From G963674835 sp963674835 (GTDB taxonomy: Bacteria > Planctomycetota > Planctomycetia > Pirellulales > Thermoguttaceae), in NCBI GenBank assembly GCA_963674835.2, contig CAXXKC010000002.1:2542001-2606000 (forward strand): DNA of 64,000 nt. Direction: 5' to 3'. The position numbers and the translations under genes are program-made. The first letter of the stretch is position 1; every line of letters begins with the position of its first letter. The notes under the pieces were generated by a model. That model did not search any database. It had not been told where the DNA came from and saw nothing but the letters and a program-made list of their open reading frames with translations. Shown here one piece after another: positions 16,085 through 23,645 of the stretch.

Positions 16085-17551
16085 TCAGACCTTTTCGGGA
16101 ACCACGAACGGCTCGCGATACGCCCGGGTGAGCAGCTTGTTGGCCGCATCGTTGCCAATGAACTTCTCGGTGGCCGGGTCGAACTCCAGCCGCGGCCCGA
16201 GCTGGTAGGTCATCTGCTCGAGGTTTGCGCCAAGCGCGCCGGTTAGGTTCTCGCAGACGGCGTTCCAGGACGCTTGAACCTGGGCGTTGTCGAAATAGGC
16301 GTTCGGCTTCTGGCTGAACGGAACCTGTTGGCCGAGCCGGTAGGAGATGTTGCCCAAGTGGCACAGGGCCGCCGAGTAATGTCCTTCGAGGATGTCGGCA
16401 TTGAGGTCGCCGCGTTTGCGGCTCCGGACGCAGTCGATGAAGTTGCCGAACTGACCGTGGGGATGGACCGTGTACTCCACATCCTTGATGGGCTCACCGA
16501 CATCCTTGCCCTTGGGGTAGAACTTGCCGTCGGCGAGCATGCCGGCGTCGGTGTAGAACTCGTCGGCAACCTTCCTGGGGAAGCTCTTCTTACTCTTGTC
16601 CGGGTTGTTGCCGACCAACCCGCGGGTTTCGAAGACCAACAGCGTGTCGCCGTAGTCATAGACGCAAAGCTCGAGGTTCGGCGTCTGCCCCTGGTCCTTG
16701 AAATCGGGACCATTGACCCAACGGCCGCCCATGCCGATCACGGCCTTGGGGAGCGTCCCGTTGGGGATACCCCAGCGAGCGACATCCATCTCGTGGACGC
16801 CCTGGTTGCCCATGTCGCCGTTGCCGAAGTCCCAGAACCAGTGCCAGTTGTAATGGACGAGGTTTTCGTGGTAGGACTGTTCCGGCGCAGGGCCGAGCCA
16901 AATATTGAAATCCACCTCCGCGGGCGGCTGTGCGATTTCTTTGTAGCCGATCGACCATCGTCCCTTGCAGCAGTAGCCTTTGGCCACCAGAAGCTTGCCG
17001 TACTTGCCGCTGCGCGCAGCGGCCGTCGTGAGCGCGATTTCGCTGTTGGAACGGCTCTGCGTGCCGTGCTGCACGATACGATTGTACTTGCGCGCCGCTT
17101 CGACCGACTTGCGGCCTTCGAAGATGTTGTGGCTGCAGGGCTTTTCGACGTACACGTCTTTGCCGGCTTGGCAAGCCCAGATGGTGATCAGCGCGTGCCA
17201 GTGATTGCACGTGGCGATGGAAACGGCGTCGAGATCCTTGTCTTCCAGCGCCTTGCGGATATCCTGCACACACTTCGGCTTGTTTCCGGCCGCCTTCTCG
17301 ACCTGGTGCGTCCGCTGGGCGAACAGACGGCTATCGGGGTCGATCAGGTGCGTGACCTGAACGTTCTTCATCTTCACGAACTCGGCGATGTGAGAGCCCC
17401 CGCGGCCGTGAATGCCCGCCACGCCGATGCGGATTGTGTCGTTGGCTCCCAGAATCTTGCCAGATGCCTTGGTGCCAGCAATCGCGAACGTGGCGCCGAT
17501 GCCGGCCGCTGTTGCCTGCTTGAGGAAGGTACGACGGGTTTGGCGAGGCAT
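16085..17551 (-). CDS. Tat-exported Gfo/Idh/MocA-family oxidoreductase
   Basis: ATG 17551 is preferred, because GGAG lies 8 bases before it within the ATG-GAG-AAC stretch of an upstream in-frame ATG at 17563. The product has 488 residues. RQTRRTFLKQATAAGIGATF is a twin-arginine signal. The Rossmann motif is IRIGVAGIHGRGG, and VYVEKPCSHN is the family EKP motif with the catalytic lysine region. HYNWHWFWDFGNGDMGNQG marks the planctomycete exported subgroup. It probably oxidises or reduces a sugar derivative with a bound NAD(P), with the cofactor carried across the membrane by Tat export. It is convergent with the amidohydrolases and divergent from the membrane protein at 17963. Substrate unknown. 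Confidence 0.9.
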   Translation of the reverse strand: MPRQTRRTFLKQATAAGIGATFAIAGTKASGKILGANDTIRIGVAGIHGRGGSHIAEFVKMKNVQVTHLIDPDSRLFAQRTHQVEKAAGNKPKCVQDIRKALEDKDLDAVSIATCNHWHALITIWACQAGKDVYVEKPCSHNIFEGRKSVEAARKYNRIVQHGTQSRSNSEIALTTAAARSGKYGKLLVAKGYCCKGRWSIGYKEIAQPPAEVDFNIWLGPAPEQSYHENLVHYNWHWFWDFGNGDMGNQGVHEMDVARWGIPNGTLPKAVIGMGGRWVNGPDFKDQGQTPNLELCVYDYGDTLLVFETRGLVGNNPDKSKKSFPRKVADEFYTDAGMLADGKFYPKGKDVGEPIKDVEYTVHPHGQFGNFIDCVRSRKRGDLNADILEGHYSAALCHLGNISYRLGQQVPFSQKPNAYFDNAQVQASWNAVCENLTGALGANLEQMTYQLGPRLEFDPATEKFIGNDAANKLLTRAYREPFVVPEKV

Positions 17552-17962
17552 GACGTTCTCCATGTCGATGGGAAGTGATGTTGCAGTCTGGGCAACCATC
17601 GGTGCGTGGGGCCCTTGCCCAAGATGCGGCAGGTCTCTAATGATCCCCCCATTAGACCATATGCGGGCCCACTTGTCCAACTTCGTCGCCGAATGGCGGT
17701 TGCGTAGAAGCGATTGTCCGCCCGCAAGAGCCCGACAACCGGACGGCTCGCGAAATCGCCACATTGCGGCTCCCCTTTGTGTGGTACGCTTCCCAATAGG
17801 CAGCCGATCGCTGCCGCACCCCGTTTCAGTGCGGTGGTGGTGGCCGAAAATGCCGGCAGTCGGTCGGACCTTCTCTTCCCCGCAACAGGTCCTCAGTTGA
17901 CGAACAAATCGTCTGCGAGATCTCCATGGCTCGGTGAGTGGTCGGCTTCAGAAGTCGCCATC
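17552..17962. other. Divergent intergenic region, no gene seen
   Basis: About 410 bases separate the divergently transcribed oxidoreductase and membrane-protein genes. Frames run through it from both sides, but none begins with a convincing start or ribosome site. It probably holds both promoters; no clear -35/-10 pair was found. Confidence 0.5.
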
Positions 17963-18553
17963 ATGCTGTTTGCGCTGATCATGCCGCTGCTGTTGCTGAC
18001 GGCACTCGGTCTGTGCGTTACGCGACCCGATTGGGTCATGCGGCTGGCCGCAGCGCCCTTTAGAGAATCGGCCCAGGTGGCCAGCAGGCCCGTGCCCTCA
18101 CGGAACATGGGGCCACTCGGCCGCCGCGCGCCGGGCGACCGGCAGATGAGTTACGAAAGCAACGGGCGCGCGCAACTGGGCGAATACCGGATCAAAGTGT
18201 ACGACCCGACCACGCGCACGCTGTTCCGGACCGATTTTGCACTGGAGGGAGAAACAACCTGCGACGACCCACAGTTGTTCGAGCAGTGGGTGACGAGCCA
18301 TCATTGCCTGTTTCGCGAACAGGTGGGAGTGACGCTGCGAAGCGCGAAGCCGTCGGAGCTGGTCGATCCGCAGTTGACCGTCCTCAGCCGGCGACTGGTC
18401 GCCCAGGTGAACCGCATGCTGGGCGAGCCATTCTTGAAATCGGTTCAGTTCAAGGACTTCTCCCTGTACCAGTCGGTACAGCAGTCCGATGCGATCTTCT
18501 GGGAGAAGACAGGCGAGCATCCGTCTCAGGGGCTCACTCGCCAATCACTTTGA
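17963..18553 (+). CDS. Single-pass membrane protein of unknown function
   Basis: ATG 17963 opens directly with MLFALIMPLLLLTALGLCV, a membrane anchor, and the product has 196 residues. The extended frame upstream has low-complexity reading and no ribosome site. The soluble part contains YRIKVYDPTTRTLFRTDFAL, HHCLFREQVGV and VQFKDFSLYQSVQQSDAIFWE. I do not recognise a family. The tail overlaps the end of the convergent yjbQ gene by 20 bases (18534-18553). Confidence 0.6.
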   Translation: MLFALIMPLLLLTALGLCVTRPDWVMRLAAAPFRESAQVASRPVPSRNMGPLGRRAPGDRQMSYESNGRAQLGEYRIKVYDPTTRTLFRTDFALEGETTCDDPQLFEQWVTSHHCLFREQVGVTLRSAKPSELVDPQLTVLSRRLVAQVNRMLGEPFLKSVQFKDFSLYQSVQQSDAIFWEKTGEHPSQGLTRQSL

Positions 18554-18956
18554 CCAACACCCGCTTGGGTCGACGGCCGTCGAACTCGCCGTAGAAGATC
18601 TGCTCCCAAGGGCCGAAGTCCAGCTTGCCCTCGCTGATCGCAACGACGACCTCGCGTCCCATGATCTGCCGCTTGATGTGGGCATCGCCGTTGTCTTCGC
18701 CGGCCCGATTATGGCGATACGTCTTGGGCGAGGCGTCGTAAGGGGCCAGCTTCTCGAGGAAATCCTTGTAGTCCTGGTGCAGCCCCGGCTCGTCATCGTT
18801 GATGAAGACCGACGCGGTGATGTGCATGGCGTTCACCAGCACCAGTCCCTCTTTGACGCCACTCTTCTTCACCACATCCTCAATCTGCCGCGTGATGTTT
18901 AGCAGTTCCATCCGCGATGGGATATTGAACGTTAGATGTTCGGTGTGAGATTTCAT
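18534..18956 (-). CDS. yjbQ: YjbQ/UPF0047 family protein (secondary thiamine-phosphate synthase)
   Basis: The product has 140 residues, the normal family length, with GGAGGG 5 bases before the ATG. Conserved family blocks are LVNAMHITASVFINDDEPGL, YRHNRAGEDNGDAHIKRQ and GKLDFGPWEQIFYGEFDG. Members form a beta-sandwich trimer with a bound metal and have weak thiamine-phosphate synthase activity; their main role is still unclear. The gene is convergent with the membrane-protein gene and shares 20 bases with its coding end. About 310 bases upstream on the minus strand is the end of the large esterase-glycosidase gene. Confidence 0.92.
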   Translation of the reverse strand: MKSHTEHLTFNIPSRMELLNITRQIEDVVKKSGVKEGLVLVNAMHITASVFINDDEPGLHQDYKDFLEKLAPYDASPKTYRHNRAGEDNGDAHIKRQIMGREVVVAISEGKLDFGPWEQIFYGEFDGRRPKRVLVKVIGE

Positions 18957-19017
18957 ATGGCCCTCCTGTCATCCCCCAGTTCGTCGCCTGTCATTGTCGT
19001 AATGGTAAGGGGCCCCC

Positions 19018-19217
19018 GCACACCAGGCAACCCCACAGAACACGGCACACGACGACCTCGTTGACGACAAGCGGCCCAAGTACGAGAAGAAGGCAAACCA
19101 ACGGTCGAACCCGTCCAAAGCTTGACGCTCAACGGAGCCCAGTTCGACGCCGGCAAGGAGTGGGTCGTCGTGTCAGGTACGCTGCTGGGAAAACAGTAGA
19201 TCGTGGTCTCGTACTGA
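19018..19217 (+). pseudogene. C-terminal gene remnant with a frameshift and a nonsense codon
   Basis: Between yjbQ and the CE15 fusion gene, plus-strand reading gives DDLVDDKRPKYEKK, then a one-base shift at about 19094, then GKPTVEPVQSLTLNGAQ and FDAGKEWVVVSGTLLGKQ, an in-frame TAG at 19197-19199, IVVSY and a final TGA at 19215. The codon use and protein-like text around the two lesions suggest a degraded gene end. No start is visible. The family was not identified. Confidence 0.45.
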
Positions 19218-19265
19218 GGAAGCGCCAAGGCTTCAGCAGCAAGAATGGCGTGAGATGTGCACGGC

Positions 19266-21380
19266 CTATTCGGTGGACCGCTTCATCACCGCAGGAAGCC
19301 GCTGATCGAGGAAGGTCTTCTCTTGGTCGTCGAGTTGCTCGAACAGACGCCGGTGGCGGAGATCGAACGAACGGCCCGGCTGGCGGTCGGCGCGGCCGCG
19401 CTGGTCGCCGTTGTGAAAACACCACCCGGCCGCCTTGCCGGCAATCGTCTGGCTCAAGTCCGTCGCAAAATCCTCGGCGGTCGGTTGCCATCGCTTTGAA
19501 TACCCGCGCCGGAACGGCTCCTGATAGAGCACCGGCACCTCGCGCCCCAACGCTTTCATCCATTCGAGCAGTTCTTGGGTTACCGCCTGGGTTTGGGAAG
19601 GCGATTTCGCATTACGAGGCCGATGCGGCGTGACAAAATCGACCTGGGCCGTCTGAAGATAGCTCTTCAGCGCATCGCGGGAGATATCGCCTCCGCTCGA
19701 GGCGGTGACGAGGCGCGTGGGATCCAATCGCCGGACCAATTGGCGAAGCTCGGCCAGTTCGCCGAAGTCGACGTGACGGCGATCTCCGACATTGCGCTCG
19801 TTGGCCAGGTCGAGATACCAATTTGCGTGTGGCTTGAGGGCGGTGACGATCGTTTCGACGGCCCGGCGATGCTCCGTGAGGGTCGGCAGGGTGAGGCCCC
19901 GCGTCAAAGTCACATCCACGACCACTCCACGGCGGTCGCATTCGGCCACCAGCCATTTCAGCCTGCTCAGAAACGGTTCGCGCGCACGCCCCTCGGAATC
20001 CACGGCGGAGACATCCTCTCCGCCTGCTCCCCACGTTGCCCACACGCGAATCCAGTTGAACCCACGGCGCTGGATTTCGTCGAGATCCTGACGGATCGTA
20101 TCCTCCGAAGCGCCCAATGCTCCATAGTAGCTGATTCCCAGCAGGAAAGTCGGGCGGTCGTTGATAACGAAACGAGTCCCCTGGATTGTCAAACGCGTGC
20201 CGCTGACCGTCGCTTGTGCTGGTAGCGACGCTGGCGCCTTGCACAAGTCCTTGCCGCGCAGGATGGCAGGATTCTGCAGTTTCGATCCGCGGAAGATCGT
20301 ATCGGCAAAGTCCATGAGCGTTTCCCAATCGGCCGGGACCGGGTCGTGACCGCCAGGACGAATCGCGTACGCCACACGATCCTCCGCGTCGAACAATCGA
20401 AAGACGGGAAGTGCAGCGACACATGCCGCCCATGCTCCGCGCGGATTGGCCCACCGATCTTCCTGGGCCTCCAGCGACAGGAAGGCCCGCGGCGCAACCA
20501 GCGCATGGAGGAAATGCTGGTCCAACGGTAGCGAATCCTCGCGGTCCGCATACGCACGGAGGCCCGGCACAAACCAGTAGTGGAACCGGTCGGGTTGGGT
20601 GATCATGGCGAGTGTTTCACACCCCGCGTTCCTCACACGATAGAGAGCTGCCCCACCGGTGCCCGAACAATGGGGCGCCACCAGCGCAAAGCGGTCATCC
20701 AACGCCCCGGCCAAAATCGCCGCCTTGCCGCAACGCGAATGGCCTGTCACGCCGATCTGCTTCCGGTCGATTTCTGGTCGGGTGACCAGGTAATCCACCA
20801 ATCGCGAAGCGGCCCATGCCCACGCGGCAATCGATCTCCAGGAATAGTCGGGATAATTCGGGTAGATGCCGACGTCCCGTTGCCCCGTGTCCGGATCGAC
20901 GTCGTGGTACTTCAGCCCGGCCAGAACGTAGCCTCGGGCGACGACCTGTTGCGCGGTCGCACGGACATGATCTTGCCAGACCGGATCGATGGCGAGAATC
21001 ACCGGATGTGACCCCGCAGTGGTGGGTGCAATCAGGCCGCATTCCACGCTGAACCGGGGCGCTTCGGCCCAAGACAGTTTGAAATGCTCCAACCGCGCCG
21101 TACCTTCGAAAAGCAGCTTCGAATCGAGCAGCGTGGCGTGCACTTCGGTGGGCGCAGGAGGCACATCTCCATATTCGTCTTCAAGAAGACGCTCTCGTAA
21201 TTCGGCCCGCCTGGCCGGCCAATCGTTCAAGCCGCGCACGCGCTCTCCCGAAGCAGACGTCAAGACATTCGGCGAAACAATGACCTCGTCGCCCTTGGCG
21301 CGGGAGCCCAATGGGCTGAGGCAAAACACCGGCGACAGCACGAGGGCAACCACGACCACCCTTCGGAAAATCGTGTCCAT
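19266..21380 (-). CDS. Exported CE15-like glucuronoyl esterase fused to a clan GH-A glycosidase domain
   Basis: ATG 21380 follows GGAGG by 8 bases and gives 704 residues; the frame extends further upstream only through the dispersed repeat and gene remnants. Residues about 1-36 are a signal sequence. Residues about 40-385 are an alpha/beta hydrolase domain: GHSRCGKAAILAG with nucleophile Ser215, APHCSGTGGAAL, and GGHDPVPADW with the likely His. The GxSRxGKxA pattern is characteristic of carbohydrate esterase family 15, which splits ester bonds between glucuronic acid and lignin alcohols. Residues about 400-690 form a GH5/GH-A-like barrel: FLLGISYYGALG, FNWIRVWATWG, WYLDLANERNVGD (acid/base Glu) and VPVLYQEPFRRG (nucleophile Glu). 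The pairing suggests combined ester and glycosidic cleavage at one site. Confidence 0.82.
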   Translation of the reverse strand: MDTIFRRVVVVALVLSPVFCLSPLGSRAKGDEVIVSPNVLTSASGERVRGLNDWPARRAELRERLLEDEYGDVPPAPTEVHATLLDSKLLFEGTARLEHFKLSWAEAPRFSVECGLIAPTTAGSHPVILAIDPVWQDHVRATAQQVVARGYVLAGLKYHDVDPDTGQRDVGIYPNYPDYSWRSIAAWAWAASRLVDYLVTRPEIDRKQIGVTGHSRCGKAAILAGALDDRFALVAPHCSGTGGAALYRVRNAGCETLAMITQPDRFHYWFVPGLRAYADREDSLPLDQHFLHALVAPRAFLSLEAQEDRWANPRGAWAACVAALPVFRLFDAEDRVAYAIRPGGHDPVPADWETLMDFADTIFRGSKLQNPAILRGKDLCKAPASLPAQATVSGTRLTIQGTRFVINDRPTFLLGISYYGALGASEDTIRQDLDEIQRRGFNWIRVWATWGAGGEDVSAVDSEGRAREPFLSRLKWLVAECDRRGVVVDVTLTRGLTLPTLTEHRRAVETIVTALKPHANWYLDLANERNVGDRRHVDFGELAELRQLVRRLDPTRLVTASSGGDISRDALKSYLQTAQVDFVTPHRPRNAKSPSQTQAVTQELLEWMKALGREVPVLYQEPFRRGYSKRWQPTAEDFATDLSQTIAGKAAGWCFHNGDQRGRADRQPGRSFDLRHRRLFEQLDDQEKTFLDQRLPAVMKRSTE

Positions 21381-21390
21381 CACGGTGTCC

Positions 21391-21487
21391 TCCAGAGCGC
21401 GTTCAGCGAAACCGTAGTGTATATTTCGCCTTCGAAACCGTAGAAACACGCCGCCGCGAACGCTACAGTCAAGTGCGACTCGCACCA
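21391..21487 (+). repeat. 97-bp dispersed repeat, copy A
   Basis: This is a full copy of a family found again at 62567-62663 and 63587-63683, with a partial copy at 48268-48297. The copies align without gaps over 97 bases. Positions 51-80 are identical to copy B. The unit ends in a GTGCG-ACT-CGCAC hairpin, and GTGT and ACAC arms flank the middle. It lies 11 bases upstream of the CE15 fusion start, in opposite orientation to that gene. Confidence 0.85.
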
Positions 21488-21567
21488 GAATCCCTCGTTC
21501 TTCTACGCTTCTGTCCCGCGTCGCTTCTGCTGGCACGTCGAACTCGACCGGCCGGATTGGCACTTCG

Positions 21568-21795
21568 TTAGCCAAAATACGGGTCGACCTCGAACCGATC
21601 GTCGGCCACCAACCGTATCTTCGCGAGCAAGTTGTCGCTCGAATAGACCACGCGCATTTGGAACCCAAAAGACAGCCCGTAGATCGGCTTCGTCGCTCTC
21701 TCAAAGACGACACAATGACCGGCCGATGTCTTCACCCCAATGATACTGCATCAAGCCGGGGAAGATAGCCTCGTGGTGGTGGAGATTGACGATCA
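21568..21795 (-). pseudogene. C-terminal gene remnant with a frameshift
   Basis: Minus-strand reading gives PLIVNLHHHEAIFPGLMQYH, WGEDI, then a shift of frame near 21730, then GHCVVFERATKPIYGLSF, GFQMRVVYSSDNLLAKIRL and VADDRFEVDPYFG with a stop at 21570-21568. Each part reads like normal protein, but no single frame joins them. I do not recognise the family. Confidence 0.45.
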
Positions 21796-21976
21796 GGGGA
21801 CATTATGTCGTGGCTCGTATCACGACTCGGGTGCCGGGAGCGCAAGCGGGGGAAAGCAGTCGCAGGTTTCGGCGTACTGGCCCGAAACGTCTTCCAGCAC
21901 ACGTTTTCGACCAATGCGCCGCCTCGGCAGCTTCGTCCGGGGGAGACGCGAGGGTGGCTAAAAGGGTGGCGGTTTC

Positions 21977-22005
21977 TTGACAATCGGCGGCGGGCATGGT
22001 AAGGT
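21977..22005 (+). promoter_or_regulatory. Candidate sigma-70 promoter for the RidA-like gene
   Basis: TTGACA (21977-21982), a perfect -35 box, is followed after 17 bases by TAAGGT (22000-22005), a weak -10 box. It lies about 265 bases upstream of the RidA-like start in a gene-free stretch. Between it and the start no other gene is seen. Confidence 0.35.
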
Positions 22006-22270
22006 CGCGGCTAGATTTCCCACCTTTTTTCCTGCCTTTGTCCTACGATATTCCCGCCTGGCGGCGTACAACGCGACGCTCACGAAGGGCGCGTGTTTTC
22101 ACAATAACGGCTTCAGTCAATAGGTTCGTGTGGGCGGTGCCATTGTGCCGTCCTGGATTCGATAGTCCGTGTCGGAAACAAACGGAATATGGTTGCGATC
22201 CGGTAGCGTGGTGTTGCCGGGGAGTTGACGACGTCTGATCGGAACCTGTTGGTGATCGACGAAGGAGAAG

Positions 22271-23587
22271 ATGTCGATGGCTACCCATGTGATTCGCAAA
22301 GTCGTTGAGAAGGGCCACGGGTTCTCGACCGTTGATTTGAGCGACGTTCGTCACGTATTTGCGACGGCGGTGCCGCGACGCGGGTCGACCCTTGGCCAGC
22401 AGGCCAGCGACGTCCTGGGCACGATCGAATCGTTGATCGAGCAGGAGGGCACCACGAACTCGATCGTTCATCAGGCCGTGTTTCTGGCCGACGTGAACCA
22501 AGTCGACGAGTGCCGCCGAATGCTGCGCGATTTCTACGGTAGCCAGATGCCCGCCACCAGCTACATCCCCCAGCCGCCATGCGATGGGAAACTGCTGTCG
22601 ATCGAGGCGATGGGCGTTGGGCAGGGCCGCGGCGAGGTCGACATCGAGCGGATCAGTGAGCAACTGGTTGTCGCTCGCCACAACGGCATCGCCTGGGTCC
22701 ATTGCGCCCAGACGGTGCCCCAGCTTCAAACTGGCGGCATTTACGACGGCAGCGTCAACGCGCTCGAACAGATGAAAGCGTTGTTTGCGAGTGTCGGCGT
22801 CAGCTTTGAACGGGTCATCCGGACGTGGCTCTACGTGGGCGACATCGTCGCCGACGAAGGTGCAACGCAGCGCTACAAGGAAGTGAACCGGGCGCGGACC
22901 GACTTCTTCGAGGGCCTTCAGTTCTGGGCGGGGCACCTGTCGGACGATTGTCAGGGCGACGTCTATCCGGCCAGCACGGGCATCGGGACTGACGGCCGCG
23001 GGATCATGATGAGCGCGATTGCGCTGGCCACGGACCGCGACGACATCGTGGCGGTGCCGCTGGAGAACCCGCGGCAGGTGGCCGCTCATCAGTACCCGGA
23101 CCGCTATAGCCCTCAGAGCCCGAAGTTCTCGCGTGCCATGGCGGTTTCGTGCGGCAGCTACGCGACGATCTTCATATCGGGTACGGCGAGCATCACGGCG
23201 TCGGAAACTCGGCACATAGGCAACGCAGAACTGCAAACCGAAGAGACGCTGGACAACATCGCCGCGTTGATTTCTGAGGAGAATCTGGTCCGCCATGGCC
23301 TGCCCGGACTCGGCACGGAGTTGGACAGCCTGGGGCTGGTTCGGGTGTATCTGAAGCGTCAGGAAGACTACGCCAAGGTGCGAGCCGTGTGCGAGAAGCG
23401 GCTGGGCGACATGCCTACGGTCTACGCGATCGCCGACGTTTGCCGGCCCGAGTTGCTCGTGGAGATCGAAGGCATCGCGTTTTCGCACAAGTCGCCGGGA
23501 TCGAGTCTCGGTGAGCACAGTCCGCATTTTCCGCGCTTGGCAGAGCGCGATCCGAACCGCTCACTCGCTACGGACAGCGGGCCGTGA
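22271..23587 (+). CDS. Tandem RidA/YjgF-like protein (possible chorismatase relative)
   Basis: The product has 438 residues; ATG 22271 and ATG 22277 both follow an AAGGAG site, and 22277 has the better spacing. The N-terminal half shows NSIVHQAVFLADVNQVDECRR and a variant YjgF fold. The C-terminal half, from about 255, has FSRAMAVSCGSYATIFISGT and ASITASETRHIGNAELQTEE, followed by a typical RidA end, KRLGDMPTVYAIADVCRPEL, with an Arg and Glu in active-site-like positions. RidA proteins hydrolyse reactive enamines. Larger two-part members include chorismate-cleaving enzymes of the FkbO/XanB2 type, which is an alternative. There is no signal peptide. The planctomycete trio starts 59 bases downstream on the same strand. 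Confidence 0.75.
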   Translation: MSMATHVIRKVVEKGHGFSTVDLSDVRHVFATAVPRRGSTLGQQASDVLGTIESLIEQEGTTNSIVHQAVFLADVNQVDECRRMLRDFYGSQMPATSYIPQPPCDGKLLSIEAMGVGQGRGEVDIERISEQLVVARHNGIAWVHCAQTVPQLQTGGIYDGSVNALEQMKALFASVGVSFERVIRTWLYVGDIVADEGATQRYKEVNRARTDFFEGLQFWAGHLSDDCQGDVYPASTGIGTDGRGIMMSAIALATDRDDIVAVPLENPRQVAAHQYPDRYSPQSPKFSRAMAVSCGSYATIFISGTASITASETRHIGNAELQTEETLDNIAALISEENLVRHGLPGLGTELDSLGLVRVYLKRQEDYAKVRAVCEKRLGDMPTVYAIADVCRPELLVEIEGIAFSHKSPGSSLGEHSPHFPRLAERDPNRSLATDSGP

Positions 23588-23645
23588 CGAAACGTTCGAC
23601 CGGTAGCGGGAAGTCCCTCACAGTACGTCTTCCAAGGGATTTGTA

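Noticed and set aside
21381..21713. N-terminal extension of the CE15 fusion to ATG 21713
   Set aside because: It reads through the dispersed repeat and a gene remnant; a signal peptide and strong ribosome site mark ATG 21380 instead.
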